64,000 nucleotides of DNA from Oscillospiraceae bacterium (lineage in GTDB: Bacteria; Bacillota; Clostridia; Oscillospirales; Acutalibacteraceae): positions 93,337 to 157,336 of the forward strand of contig SVQA01000005.1 of the NCBI GenBank assembly GCA_015065545.1, written 5' to 3'. This document shows, piece by piece, positions 33,813 through 43,012 of the stretch. The stretch's first letter is position 1. Every line of letters starts with the position of its first letter. A program made the translations under genes and the position numbers. The notes beneath the pieces are model-generated. The model was not told the DNA's origin and did no database searches. It was given only the letters and a program-made list of their open reading frames with translations.

Positions 33813-33892
33813 GAAGGAGTAAAAATAGCTCTATAAAATACTCCTTCCGTCATTTGCTTTGCAAATGCCATCTCCCTCGGTGAGGGAGGCAC
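33813..33892. repeat. Degenerate GAGGGAG intergenic repeat inside the pyr operon
   Basis: GAAGGAGT pairs with ACTCCTTC, and CTCCCTCGGTGAGGGAG forms a second hairpin. The sequence is the same family as 104-248, with GCAAATGC-type arms. It fills most of the pyrF-pyrE gap. Confidence 0.55.
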
Positions 33893-33915
33893 ATTTGTTA
33901 TGTGCCATTCTATAA

Positions 33916-34614
33916 TCAGCCTACAAACTCAGCAACGCATCTCTTGTATGCTGCTACAGGATCCTCTGCTGCTGTGATGGGTCTGCCTACAACTATGTAG
34001 TCAGAGCCGATCTCTTTTGCACGCTCGGGAGTTGTAACTCTCTTCTGATCACCCACATCGCCGTCTGCAAAGCGAACACCGGGAGTAACGGTTACAAAGT
34101 TCTTGCCGCATTTGTCGTGTACCTTACCTGCCTCCAAGGGTGAACAAACCACACCGTCAAGACCTGCGTCTGCTGCATTCTTTGCGTAGTGCATAACAAC
34201 CTCGTCAATGGGAGCATTGATAAGAAGGTCCTCTTTCATAGCCTCTTCGCTTGTAGATGTAAGCTGTGTTACTGCGATGAGGATAGGACGTGTGCCGTCT
34301 TCTCTTGTCAGTCCCTTAAGTGCTGCTTCCATCATAGCCTTTGTACCTGCAGCATGGAGGTTTGTCATATCAACATCAAGGTTACGGAGTACAGACATAG
34401 ACTTCATAACTGTGTTGGGAATATCGTGGAGTTTGAGGTCGAGGAAAATCTTGTGGCCTCTTGCCTTAATCTCTCTTACAATCTCGGGACCTGCTGCATA
34501 AAACAGCTCCATACCGATTTTTACGAAAGGTTTGCAGTCTGTGAATTTGTCGAGAAACTCGATGCACTGCTCTTTGCCTGCAAAGTCGCAAGCGATAATA
34601 ACGTCCTTACCCAT
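33916..34614 (-). CDS. pyrF: Orotidine 5'-phosphate decarboxylase
   Basis: 232 aa TIM barrel that decarboxylates OMP to UMP. IIACDF at the start, the catalytic [11 protein letters not shown] near 60, and [16 protein letters not shown] with the phosphate-binding end VVGRPI are present. Its ATG overlaps the pyrD stop by one base (TAATG), so translation is coupled. Confidence 0.96.
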   Translation of the reverse strand: MGKDVIIACDFAGKEQCIEFLDKFTDCKPFVKIGMELFYAAGPEIVREIKARGHKIFLDLKLHDIPNTVMKSMSVLRNLDVDMTNLHAAGTKAMMEAALKGLTREDGTRPILIAVTQLTSTSEEAMKEDLLINAPIDEVVMHYAKNAADAGLDGVVCSPLEAGKVHDKCGKNFVTVTPGVRFADGDVGDQKRVTTPERAKEIGSDYIVVGRPITAAEDPVAAYKRCVAEFVG

Positions 34615-35525
34615 TAGTGTGCGCCTCCTATAATATCATTTAAATCTTTAATGCCGTATTTTTCCATTACAGCAGGTAATTCTTCTATAATCTTCTTACA
34701 AGCGTAGGGGTCAACAAGATTCTGTGCACCTACCTGCACTGCAGTTGCGCCTGCAAGCATCATCTCGATAACATCCTCTGCAGTGGCTACACCGCCGATG
34801 CCGATGATTGGAATATTTACTGCCTCGTAAACCTGATAAACCATTCTCAGAGCCATGGGGAAAATTGCAGGGCCGGAGAAACCGCCCATCTTGTTTGCGA
34901 TAACAGGCTTCTTTGTTTTAGGGTCAATTCTCATACCCAGGAAGGTGTTACAAAGGCTGATTCCGTCTGCACCTGCAGCCTCAACTGCTTTTGCGATAGG
35001 AACAATGCTTGTAACATTGGGTGTGAGCTTTATATACACAGGCTTTGTGGTAACAGCCTTAACCGCTCTTGTGATTTCTGCTGCCATCTCGGGATCTGTA
35101 CCCAGAGCCATACCGCCGCCGTGTACGTTGGGACAGCTTATGTTGATCTCAATAATACCAACGCAGTCCTCTTTGTCTATCTTCTCACAGCATTTAACAT
35201 ATTCCTCTACACAGAATCCGCTGATATTAGCAACAACAGGTTTATGGAAAACCTTTCTCATTTTGGGGAGCTCTTCTGAAATCACCTTGTCGATACCGGG
35301 GTTCTGCAAACCAACCGCATTAATCATACCAAAAGGTGTTTCTGCAATTCTGGGAGTAGGATTGCCAAAACGAGGCTCAAGAGTTGTACCCTTAAAGGAA
35401 AAAGAGCCTAAGATATTAATATCGTAAATCTCTGCAAATTCGTAGCCAAAGCCGAAGGTACCGCTGGCAGGGATAATGGGATTATCCAAAGTAAGCCCGG
35501 AAAGTGTAACCTTTGTGTTTACCAT
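34614..35525 (-). CDS. pyrD: Dihydroorotate dehydrogenase B, catalytic subunit
   Basis: 303 aa class 1B enzyme, NAD-dependent when paired with PyrK. FMN barrel with ASGTFGFG, the active-site Cys in [11 protein letters not shown], and [12 protein letters not shown] near the phosphate site. The start was moved from 35624 to the ATG at 35525, which overlaps the pyrK stop by seven bases and follows AAGGAGGAGA. Confidence 0.95.
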   Translation of the reverse strand: MVNTKVTLSGLTLDNPIIPASGTFGFGYEFAEIYDINILGSFSFKGTTLEPRFGNPTPRIAETPFGMINAVGLQNPGIDKVISEELPKMRKVFHKPVVANISGFCVEEYVKCCEKIDKEDCVGIIEINISCPNVHGGGMALGTDPEMAAEITRAVKAVTTKPVYIKLTPNVTSIVPIAKAVEAAGADGISLCNTFLGMRIDPKTKKPVIANKMGGFSGPAIFPMALRMVYQVYEAVNIPIIGIGGVATAEDVIEMMLAGATAVQVGAQNLVDPYACKKIIEELPAVMEKYGIKDLNDIIGGAH

Positions 35526-36250
35526 ATTATCTCCTCCTTTGTAAGTACGGGACCTTCTTTGCAGATTCGCTTGTTGCCGTACTTTGTCTTGCAAGAACAA
35601 CCCATACAAGCGCCGAAACCGCAACCCATTCGCTCTTCAAAGCTGAACTGACCGCTTGTTTTGCTCTCATTATATACAGCCTTGAGCATAGGCTCAGGAC
35701 CGCAGGTATAAACATAAGTGTAGTCGTCCATAGTCTTCATAACATCGGTTACAAAGCCCTTTGTTCCTACACTGCCGTCAACTGTTGCAACAAATACCTT
35801 TGCACCAAGTTTCTCGAACTCGTCTTTATAAAAAATCTCTTCAGCCTTATTGAAGCCAAGGATAACAGAAACTTCCTTTCCCTCGCGAATAAGCTGTTTG
35901 CAAAGCTCATACATAGGAGGTACACCTACACCTCCGCCGATAAGCAGAGGCTTTTCTCCGCTTTTCGTCAGGTCGTAGCCGTTGCCAAGACCTGTGAGTA
36001 CATCAAGCTCTGTGCCCGAGAGCATACGGCTCATAGCCTCTGTACCCTTGCCTACTACCTTGTAGATAAGTGTCAGTTCCTCGCCCTCTACCTCGCAGAC
36101 GGAAATAGGTCTGCGAAGGTAAAGACCGTCAATCTGAATGTTTACAAACTGTCCGCAGCGGATATCCTCGCAGTCACCTGCAAGCACCATTTTGTAAACA
36201 TCCTTTGCTATTTTAACATTGGAATTTACTGTAAAAATCAACTTTTTCAT
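35519..36250 (-). CDS. pyrK: Dihydroorotate dehydrogenase B, electron transfer subunit
   Basis: 243 aa. FAD domain with LRRPISVCEV, an NAD-binding half with LIGGGVGVPPMYEL, and a C-terminal [2Fe-2S] site CGFGACMGCSC followed by a fourth Cys (RICKEGPV). It passes electrons from PyrD to NAD. Twelve bases follow the carB stop, so the operon is compact. Confidence 0.95.
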   Translation of the reverse strand: MKKLIFTVNSNVKIAKDVYKMVLAGDCEDIRCGQFVNIQIDGLYLRRPISVCEVEGEELTLIYKVVGKGTEAMSRMLSGTELDVLTGLGNGYDLTKSGEKPLLIGGGVGVPPMYELCKQLIREGKEVSVILGFNKAEEIFYKDEFEKLGAKVFVATVDGSVGTKGFVTDVMKTMDDYTYVYTCGPEPMLKAVYNESKTSGQFSFEERMGCGFGACMGCSCKTKYGNKRICKEGPVLTKEEIIW

Positions 36251-36261
36251 ATTATCACCTA

Positions 36262-39200
36262 TTACTCTGCGTCAATAGTAGAGATAGTGAGTGTTGTTTC
36301 CTCCAGTACATCAAGAAGTACCTTAACTGTATCCAGAGCTGTAAACATTGTTACATTGTTCTCTGATGCACAAGCACGGATTTCGTAACCGTCTGTTGCC
36401 TGACTCATAGAGCCTACATCACGGGTGTTGATTACATAAGCGATGTGACCCTTACGGATAGCCTTGGGAATATCCTCGGAACCATCGGAAATCTTGCCCA
36501 TCTTATGAGTACGGATGCCGTTCTCTATAAGGAAGTTTGCAGTACCCTCTGTAGCCTGAATGTTGAAGCCAAGCTGATAGAAGCGGCGGATAAGAGGCAG
36601 AGCCTCTTCCTTATCCTTGTCTGCAATTGTTGCAAGGACTGTGCCGTAGTTCTGAACTGTCATACCTGCTGCCTGAATAGCCTTGTACATAGCACGGTTG
36701 AGCTTTCTGTCGTAACCGATAGCCTCGCCTGTGGATTTCATCTCAGGAGAGAGATATGCGTCCAGACCCTTGATTTTATTGAAAGAGAACACAGGAACTT
36801 TTACATACCAGCGATCCTTCTCTGTGGGATAAATTGTGAAGATTCCCTGCTCCTTCAAGGTCTTGCCCATAATTACGTTTGTAGCAATGTCAGCAAGGGA
36901 GTAGCCTGTAGCTTTTGAGAGGAAGGGAACTGTTCTGGAAGAACGGGGATTTACTTCGATGATATATACATCCTCGTTCTTGTCAACGATGAACTGGATG
37001 TTGTAAAGACCCACGATACCAAGGCCGAGACCTAACTTCTTTGCATATTCAAGGATAACACCCTTAACCTTGTCAGAGATACTGAATGCAGGGTATACAC
37101 TTATGGAGTCACCTGAATGAACACCTGTACGCTCTACAAGCTCCATAATACCCGCAACGAAAACATCCTGACCGTCGCAAACTGCGTCAACCTCTACCTC
37201 TTTACCCATAATGTACTTATCAACAAGTACGGGCTTGTCTTCGTCAATTTCAACGGCTGTTCTGAGATAACGTCTGAGCTGATCCTCGCCTGCAACAATC
37301 TGCATTGCACGACCACCAAGAACGAAGGAAGGACGAACAAGTACGGGGTAGCCGATTTCGGCTGCAGCATTTACGCCGTCCTCAATATTTGTAACAGCCT
37401 TACCCTTGGGCTGAGGAATGTTAAGCTCTGCGAGGATTCGCTCGAAGCTCTTTCTGTCCTCTGCTCTGTCAATAGCCTCAACGTCTGTACCGATAACCTG
37501 TACACCGCGTCTGCCGATAGGCTCTGCAAGGTTGATAGCTGTCTGACCGCCAAGAGAAGCAATTGCCTCCCAAGAATTTTCAAACTCAACAACGTTCATT
37601 ACATCCTCGGGAGTAAGAGGCTCAAAGTAGAGCTTGTCTGCTGTTGTGTAGTCTGTGGAAACTGTTTCGGGGTTATTGTTGATGATAATAGCCTCGATGC
37701 CTGCTTTGCGGATTGTGGAAACCGCGTGAACTGTTGAGTAGTCGAACTCAACGCCCTGACCGATACGGATAGGACCTGCACCGAGTACAAGTGTCTTCTT
37801 TCTGTCTGTTACAATCGACTTGTTCTCACCTGTGTAGCTTGAGTAGAAGTAAGGAATATATGCACCTGTGTGGCAGGTGTCAACCATTCTGTAAATGGGG
37901 AAAATTTTATTTTCTTTACGCAGAGCAAAGATTTCGTCGTCTGTCATTCCCCAGAGCTTTGCAATAAATTTATCTGCAAAACCGATTTTCTTTGCTTCTT
38001 TGAGTGTTTCAATATCACCCTTGTTCTCTTTAATTACAACCTCAAAATCTGTAATCTTCTTGAGGCTTTCAAGGAAGAGCTCTGTGATTGCGGTAATCTC
38101 GTGGAGTTCCTCAATGCTTACGCCTCTTCTGAGAAGCTCTGCAACACCGAAGAAGTTATCATCATGGAAGCCTCTGATATACTCTTTGAGTTCTGCTGTT
38201 TCGATTGTATCAAACTTGGGCATATAGAAGTGGCATACACCTGTTTCAAGAGAACGAACAGATTTAAGGAGGCACTCCTCAAGTGTAGATCCAATACCCA
38301 TAACCTCACCTGTTGCCTTCATCTGTGTAGAAAGCTCGTTGGAAACTGTGGGGAATTTATCGAAGGGGAATCTGGGAAGCTTTGCAACTACATAGTCAAG
38401 GTCAGGCTCAAAGGCTGCAGTTGTGTTTGCAATACCGATTTCCTCCAAAGTCATACCAACTGCAATCTTTGCAGTAACTCTTGCGATAGGATAGCCTGAA
38501 GCCTTGGATGCAAGAGCAGAAGAACGGGAAACTCGGGGGTTAACCTCAATAAGATAGTACTCAGAGGAATCGGGATTGAGTGCATACTGAACATTACATC
38601 CGCCTGCGATTTTAAGGGACTTGATAATCTTAAGAGCAGACTCCTTGAGCATTGTAAAGTCGTGGTCATTGAGCGACATAATGGGAGCAACAACCATTGA
38701 GTCACCTGTGTGAACACCAACAGGGTCGATATTCTCCATACCGCAAATCATAATTGCATGGTCGGTGCTATCACGCATAACCTCGAACTCGATTTCCTTA
38801 TAGCCCTTTACGCTCTTTTCGATAAGAACCTGAGATACAGGAGAAAGTCGGAAAGCATTGATTCCTTTCTCTACCAGCTCTTCTTCATTATATGCAAAGC
38901 CGCCGCCTGTACCGCCAAGGGTAAACGCAGGACGAAGAACAACGGGATAGCCGATTTCTCTTGCAGCTTCTTTTGCTTCTTCAAGATTGTAAGTAATTCT
39001 TGAGGGAATAACAGGCTCACCGATGCTCTCGCAAAGTTCTTTGAAGAGTTCTCTGTCCTCTGCACGCTCGATACTCTCGGAGCTTGTGCCCAGAAGCTCA
39101 ACGCCGCATTCCTCAAGGATTCCTTTCTTTTCAAGCTGGGTAGCTAAATTCAGACCTGTCTGTCCGCCGATACCGGGGATGATAGCATCGGGTCTCTCGT

Positions 39201-39438
39201 AGCGGAGAATTCTTGCGATATACTCCAGTGTGAGAGGCTCCATGTAAACCTTATCGGCAATGGTTGTGTCTGTCATAATTGTTGCAGGGTTGGAGTTGCA
39301 GAGAACAACCTCATAGCCCTCTTCTTTAAGTGCAAGACAAGCCTGTGTGCCTGCGTAGTCAAACTCTGCAGCCTGTCCGATAATGATAGGACCTGAGCCG
39401 ATAATCAGAATTTTTTTAATATCCTTGCGTTTTGGCAT
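36262..39438 (-). CDS. carB: Carbamoyl phosphate synthase large subunit
   Basis: 1058 aa with two ATP-grasp halves, each starting with a GSGPI-type or GAGPIRIGQG loop, and NPRVSRSSALASKA / NPRSSRTVPFLSKA. The C-terminal MGS-like allosteric domain is complete. ATG at 39438 preceded by GGAGG (the track's TTG lies within it). The small amidotransferase subunit gene carA, usually next door, is absent from this operon and window. Confidence 0.96.
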   Translation of the reverse strand: MPKRKDIKKILIIGSGPIIIGQAAEFDYAGTQACLALKEEGYEVVLCNSNPATIMTDTTIADKVYMEPLTLEYIARILRYERPDAIIPGIGGQTGLNLATQLEKKGILEECGVELLGTSSESIERAEDRELFKELCESIGEPVIPSRITYNLEEAKEAAREIGYPVVLRPAFTLGGTGGGFAYNEEELVEKGINAFRLSPVSQVLIEKSVKGYKEIEFEVMRDSTDHAIMICGMENIDPVGVHTGDSMVVAPIMSLNDHDFTMLKESALKIIKSLKIAGGCNVQYALNPDSSEYYLIEVNPRVSRSSALASKASGYPIARVTAKIAVGMTLEEIGIANTTAAFEPDLDYVVAKLPRFPFDKFPTVSNELSTQMKATGEVMGIGSTLEECLLKSVRSLETGVCHFYMPKFDTIETAELKEYIRGFHDDNFFGVAELLRRGVSIEELHEITAITELFLESLKKITDFEVVIKENKGDIETLKEAKKIGFADKFIAKLWGMTDDEIFALRKENKIFPIYRMVDTCHTGAYIPYFYSSYTGENKSIVTDRKKTLVLGAGPIRIGQGVEFDYSTVHAVSTIRKAGIEAIIINNNPETVSTDYTTADKLYFEPLTPEDVMNVVEFENSWEAIASLGGQTAINLAEPIGRRGVQVIGTDVEAIDRAEDRKSFERILAELNIPQPKGKAVTNIEDGVNAAAEIGYPVLVRPSFVLGGRAMQIVAGEDQLRRYLRTAVEIDEDKPVLVDKYIMGKEVEVDAVCDGQDVFVAGIMELVERTGVHSGDSISVYPAFSISDKVKGVILEYAKKLGLGLGIVGLYNIQFIVDKNEDVYIIEVNPRSSRTVPFLSKATGYSLADIATNVIMGKTLKEQGIFTIYPTEKDRWYVKVPVFSFNKIKGLDAYLSPEMKSTGEAIGYDRKLNRAMYKAIQAAGMTVQNYGTVLATIADKDKEEALPLIRRFYQLGFNIQATEGTANFLIENGIRTHKMGKISDGSEDIPKAIRKGHIAYVINTRDVGSMSQATDGYEIRACASENNVTMFTALDTVKVLLDVLEETTLTISTIDAE

Positions 39439-39470
39439 AATAATCTCCTCCAAATATATTTTCTAATCTA

Positions 39471-40736
39471 TTATTCATTATCCTTCCAGACAACTGTGCC
39501 ATCGCACATCGTCATCAGGCATTTTCCATAAACTTCAGCACCTTTAAAGGGAGTTGCTCTGCCCTTTGAGATGAACTTCTCAGGGTCTATCTCATATTTG
39601 CTTTCAAGGTCGAATACCGTTAGGTTTGCATTCTTACCTTCTTTTATCTCTATATCAAAGCCGAATCGCTTTGAAGGATTGACACTCATAAGCTCTATAA
39701 GCTTTTCAAGAGTAATAACCCCTGTTTTAACAAGGTTTGTGTAGAGAGTTGCAAAGGAGGTTTCGATACCCACAATGCCCATTGCACTCTTCTCGAGTCC
39801 CTTGCTCTTTTCTTCCAAAGAATGAGGTGCATGGTCGGTAGCTATCATATCAACAGTGCCGTCTTTAATTCCCTCAATAAGTGCCAGTCGGTCTTCCTTT
39901 GCTCTGAGAGGAGGATTCATCTTAAACCTTCCGTCTTCCTGCAAGCAGGAGTCATCAAGCACAAGGTAGTGAGGTCCTGTTTCGCAGGTAATATCCACAC
40001 CCTCAGCTTTTGCCTTGCGGATAACCTCAACGGACTCCTTTGCAGACACATGGCATACATGGTAGGGACAGCCCGTTTCCTTTGAGAGCTTTACGTCCCT
40101 CGCAATAGGACCCCACTCACTCTCGGAGCAGATGCCCTTGTGGCCGTGTTCCTTTGCATATTCACCGTCGTGGATATAACCGCCGCAAAGTAGGGAGTTA
40201 TCCTCGCAATGAGCAACAATCATCTTGCCGAGTTTTTTTGAAATAAGCATTGCTTCTTTCATCATTTCTTCGCTTTGTACTCCCCTGCCGTCGTCAGAGA
40301 ATGCAATTGTGTCCTTTGCCATACCCTCTAAGTCAGAAAGTTCTTCACCAAGCTGACCGACTGTAATAGAGCCGTAAGGCAAAACATTTATTACTGCATC
40401 TTGTTTAATAATATCAAGCTGTTCGCGAAGGTGCTCTACACTATCAGGCACAGGATTCAAGTTAGGCATTGTGCATACAGTAGTGTATCCGCCTGCAGCC
40501 GCTGCCTTTGAGCCTGTAGCGATAGTTTCTTTATACGAAAAGCCCGGCTCACGGAAATGCACATGCACATCCGCAAAGCCGGGAAATATAAAGCATCCAT
40601 TATAATCGAGAACAACAGCATCATCGCTCTGTAAACACTTGCCCAGAGCGACAACAACAGAACCGTCAACAAGAACATCAGAAAGTATGAACTTGCCGTC
40701 GGTATATACATTTGCGCCTTTGAGTAAGTACTTCAT
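39471..40736 (-). CDS. pyrC: Dihydroorotase
   Basis: 421 aa, class I amidohydrolase barrel cyclising carbamoyl aspartate. Zinc motif DVHVHFREPG near 58, a conserved Asp-His in ATDHAPH, and PNLNPVPDS are present. The true ATG at 40736 follows GAGGAGAG; the longer track ORF has no ribosome site. First gene of the pyr operon, behind a leader of about 180 bases. Confidence 0.95.
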   Translation of the reverse strand: MKYLLKGANVYTDGKFILSDVLVDGSVVVALGKCLQSDDAVVLDYNGCFIFPGFADVHVHFREPGFSYKETIATGSKAAAAGGYTTVCTMPNLNPVPDSVEHLREQLDIIKQDAVINVLPYGSITVGQLGEELSDLEGMAKDTIAFSDDGRGVQSEEMMKEAMLISKKLGKMIVAHCEDNSLLCGGYIHDGEYAKEHGHKGICSESEWGPIARDVKLSKETGCPYHVCHVSAKESVEVIRKAKAEGVDITCETGPHYLVLDDSCLQEDGRFKMNPPLRAKEDRLALIEGIKDGTVDMIATDHAPHSLEEKSKGLEKSAMGIVGIETSFATLYTNLVKTGVITLEKLIELMSVNPSKRFGFDIEIKEGKNANLTVFDLESKYEIDPEKFISKGRATPFKGAEVYGKCLMTMCDGTVVWKDNE

Positions 40737-40797
40737 AATTCTCTCCTCAATAAAATGGAATTCTAATCTTAATTTAACTAAAAAGAGGGTAAATATG

Positions 40798-40916
40798 AAA
40801 AAAATCCTGCCGCAGATACACGACAAGACAAAGCTACATAAGGTACGCAGATACACTGCGGACATATATATACACAAATCTTGTCGGCATCTCTGTACCG
40901 CTCTTAAAGATTTATT
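40798..40916 (-). promoter_or_regulatory. Structured leader of the pyr operon, candidate attenuator
   Basis: Read on the minus strand, the leader holds GGTAC/GTACC and CGCAG/CTGCG (an early fold). It also holds TGCCG/CGGCA plus ACAAG/CTTGT, or CCGCAG/CTGCGG (late folds that end at GGATTTTTTT). The sets share bases and exclude each other, as in transcription attenuators. The decanucleotide TGTATCTGCG occurs twice. No PyrR-binding consensus was recognised, so the sensing agent is unknown. Confidence 0.45.
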
Positions 40917-40922
40917 GCAAAT

Positions 40923-40951
40923 ATAATATCATTTTACCGGAGAATTGTCAA
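40923..40951 (-). promoter_or_regulatory. Promoter of the pyr operon
   Basis: Perfect TTGACA (40951-40946), a 17-base spacer and TATTAT (40928-40923) on the minus strand. Confidence 0.85.
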
Positions 40952-41044
40952 TGCTGCAGAAGAATTATAATAAAAAAATCCTTACCAATTCAAAGGGCGG
41001 TATAGGCAAATAATATGTTTATCTTGACAAGTAGCTTTTATTTC

Positions 41045-41073
41045 TTGACACTCTACTTATATAAGAATAAAAT
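41045..41073 (+). promoter_or_regulatory. Promoter of the two-component system
   Basis: Perfect TTGACA (41045-41050), a 17-base spacer and TAAAAT (41068-41073). A second CTTGACA lies 21 bases upstream (41023-41029) and may be an operator half. Confidence 0.7.
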
Positions 41074-41103
41074 ATATATCATAATACCAAAGGTGGAATA
41101 AGT

Positions 41104-41778
41104 ATGTTAAGTATTCTGATTGCCGATGACGACAAAAACACAAGACTCCTTTTAAAAGCCCTGCTTGAAGCCGAAAAATACAATGTGTTCACAGCCAAGG
41201 ACGGAGAAGAAGCCTTGAAGCTCCTCGAAAAAGAGCATGTAGACTTAATCGTACTGGATATTATGATGCCTAAGATGGATGGCTATGAGTTCACAAAGGC
41301 TCTGCGTGATGCAGGAAGTGAACTCCCTATCCTTATGGTATCTGCAAAGCAGTATCCCGAGGACAAACGTAGAGGCTTTCTTATGGGCACAGATGATTAT
41401 ATGACAAAGCCTATTGATGAAGAAGAAATGCTCCTGCGTATAAAAGCTCTTTTGCGTCGTGCTAAAATTGCAACAGAGCGAAAAATCGTTATAGGTGATG
41501 TAGTACTTGACTATGATTCACTCACCGTTACAAAGGGCGAAGAAACACAGGAACTTCCTCAAAAGGAATTTTTGCTTCTTTACAAACTCCTCTCCTACCC
41601 CGGCAAAATTTTTACCCGCATTCAGCTTATGGACGAGATATGGGGCTGTGAATGTGATACAGGCTGGGAAACCGTTACCGTACACATCGGAAGACTCAGA
41701 AAACGTTTCGAAAATTTTAAGGAGTTCCAAATTGAATCTGTAAGAGGACTGGGCTATAAGGCGGTAAAGAAAGTATGA
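41104..41778 (+). CDS. OmpR-family response regulator
   Basis: 224 aa. Receiver domain (1-118) with the acidic pair DDD near 9-11, the phosphoacceptor Asp in VLDIMMPKMDGYEF near 53, and the conserved Lys in MTKPIDEEE. C-terminal winged helix (about 130-222) with PGKIFTRIQLMDEIWG. AGGTGG precedes the ATG. The stop overlaps the kinase start (ATGA). No obvious target operon lies beside it. Confidence 0.93.
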   Translation: MLSILIADDDKNTRLLLKALLEAEKYNVFTAKDGEEALKLLEKEHVDLIVLDIMMPKMDGYEFTKALRDAGSELPILMVSAKQYPEDKRRGFLMGTDDYMTKPIDEEEMLLRIKALLRRAKIATERKIVIGDVVLDYDSLTVTKGEETQELPQKEFLLLYKLLSYPGKIFTRIQLMDEIWGCECDTGWETVTVHIGRLRKRFENFKEFQIESVRGLGYKAVKKV

Positions 41779-42854
41779 AAAACAAAGAACAAGTAAACAA
41801 AGTCACTTACCGAAACCGACTATCTCTCACCTTGGTGTTTGCACTTCTGATTTTTGCGGTTTTGCTACTATCAATTGCCATATTCGTTGCTGCTACCTTT
41901 ACAATTTCAAAGCTCGGCTGGTTAGAGGCAGACAAGATAAACAACCCCGACATCATCACCCTTATAATCGATGTGGGTCTTATAAGTATTGCAGTAGGCT
42001 TTATTGTTGCGATGCTCACACTCAAGTACCCGCTTAAACCCTTCAATCAGATTATCACCCAGATGAACCGACTTGCTGCAGGCGACTTCAAAGCAAGGCT
42101 TCACTTCTCAAAGCCTATCGCCTCTCACCCTGCTTTTAAAGAAACCGCTGACAGCTTTAATAAAATGGCAGAAGATCTCGAGGGCAGTCAGCTTCTGCGT
42201 TCTGACTTCATAAACAATATATCCCACGAATTCAAAACTCCCATTGTTTCCATAGCGGGTTTTGCAAAGCTTCTAAAAAGAGACGACTTAACCGATGATC
42301 AAAAGAAAGAGTACATCAATATTATCGAAGAAGAATCGCTCCGACTTGCGTCTATGGCAACAAATGTACTCAATCTTACAAAGGTCGAAAATCAGTCTAT
42401 CCTCACCGAAGTATCAGAGTTTAATTTAACAGAGCAAATTCGCTCCTGCCTTCTTCTTTTGGAGAATAAATGGGCAAAGAAAAATATAGAGCCTTTCATC
42501 ACAATGGAAGAGCTGCAGATAAATGCTAACGAGGAGCTTTTAAAGCAGGTCTGGATAAATCTTCTGGACAATGCCATTAAATTTGCTCCCGAAAGCACTG
42601 AAATTTCCATAGGCTCTGTTATCACAGGTAATAATATCAGACTCTCTATCAAAAATCAGGGAGAAATCGCCGAAGAATACAAGAGCAAAATCTTCAACCG
42701 TTTTTATCAGGCAGACGAGTCACACTCAAAAGAGGGTAACGGAGTAGGTCTTGCAATAGTCAAAAAAATCGTAGAGCTTCACAACGGAAATGTCGATGTA
42801 AAATCCGAAGACGGCTTTGTAGAATTCCTCGTAACTCTGCCAAAAGCTCAATAA
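41775..42854 (+). CDS. Sensor histidine kinase
   Basis: 359 aa. Two membrane helices (about 18-42 and 60-82) with a very short outside loop, so it may sense within the membrane or through a partner. HAMP region (about 83-135), HisKA with NNISHEFKTPIVS (phosphorylated His near 150), and an ATPase domain with N box NLLDNAIKFAPE and G box GNGVGLAIVKKI. Translationally coupled to the regulator before it. Confidence 0.93.
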   Translation: MKNKEQVNKVTYRNRLSLTLVFALLIFAVLLLSIAIFVAATFTISKLGWLEADKINNPDIITLIIDVGLISIAVGFIVAMLTLKYPLKPFNQIITQMNRLAAGDFKARLHFSKPIASHPAFKETADSFNKMAEDLEGSQLLRSDFINNISHEFKTPIVSIAGFAKLLKRDDLTDDQKKEYINIIEEESLRLASMATNVLNLTKVENQSILTEVSEFNLTEQIRSCLLLLENKWAKKNIEPFITMEELQINANEELLKQVWINLLDNAIKFAPESTEISIGSVITGNNIRLSIKNQGEIAEEYKSKIFNRFYQADESHSKEGNGVGLAIVKKIVELHNGNVDVKSEDGFVEFLVTLPKAQ

Positions 42855-42861
42855 CACTTTC

Positions 42862-42890
42862 AAAAGAGCATCCTTTTCGGGTGCTCTTTT
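42862..42890 (+). terminator. Terminator of the two-component operon
   Basis: AAAAGAGCA and TGCTCTTTT pair across an 11-base loop, followed by a T-rich tail. Confidence 0.75.
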
Positions 42891-43012
42891 CTTTATCCCT
42901 TTAAGTTTCTTTTCAGTTTATAAAGCTATGCTAAAATTGTCGCATAATGGTGTAAAATGTCTTTTGCACTTTTAAATTTAAAAATCTACTGATTTAGATT
43001 TGGGGTGGATAA

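Noticed and set aside
35513-38499. Several 150-290 aa plus-strand ORFs across pyrK and carB
   Set aside because: They are antisense to conserved enzymes and have no start signals or recognisable domains.
40794-40926. Plus-strand coding sequence starting MKKILPQIH opposite the pyr leader
   Set aside because: It has a plausible ribosome site (AGAGGG) but lies wholly within the pyr leader on the other strand, is 43 codons, and matches nothing; the self-complementary leader structure explains the sequence better.
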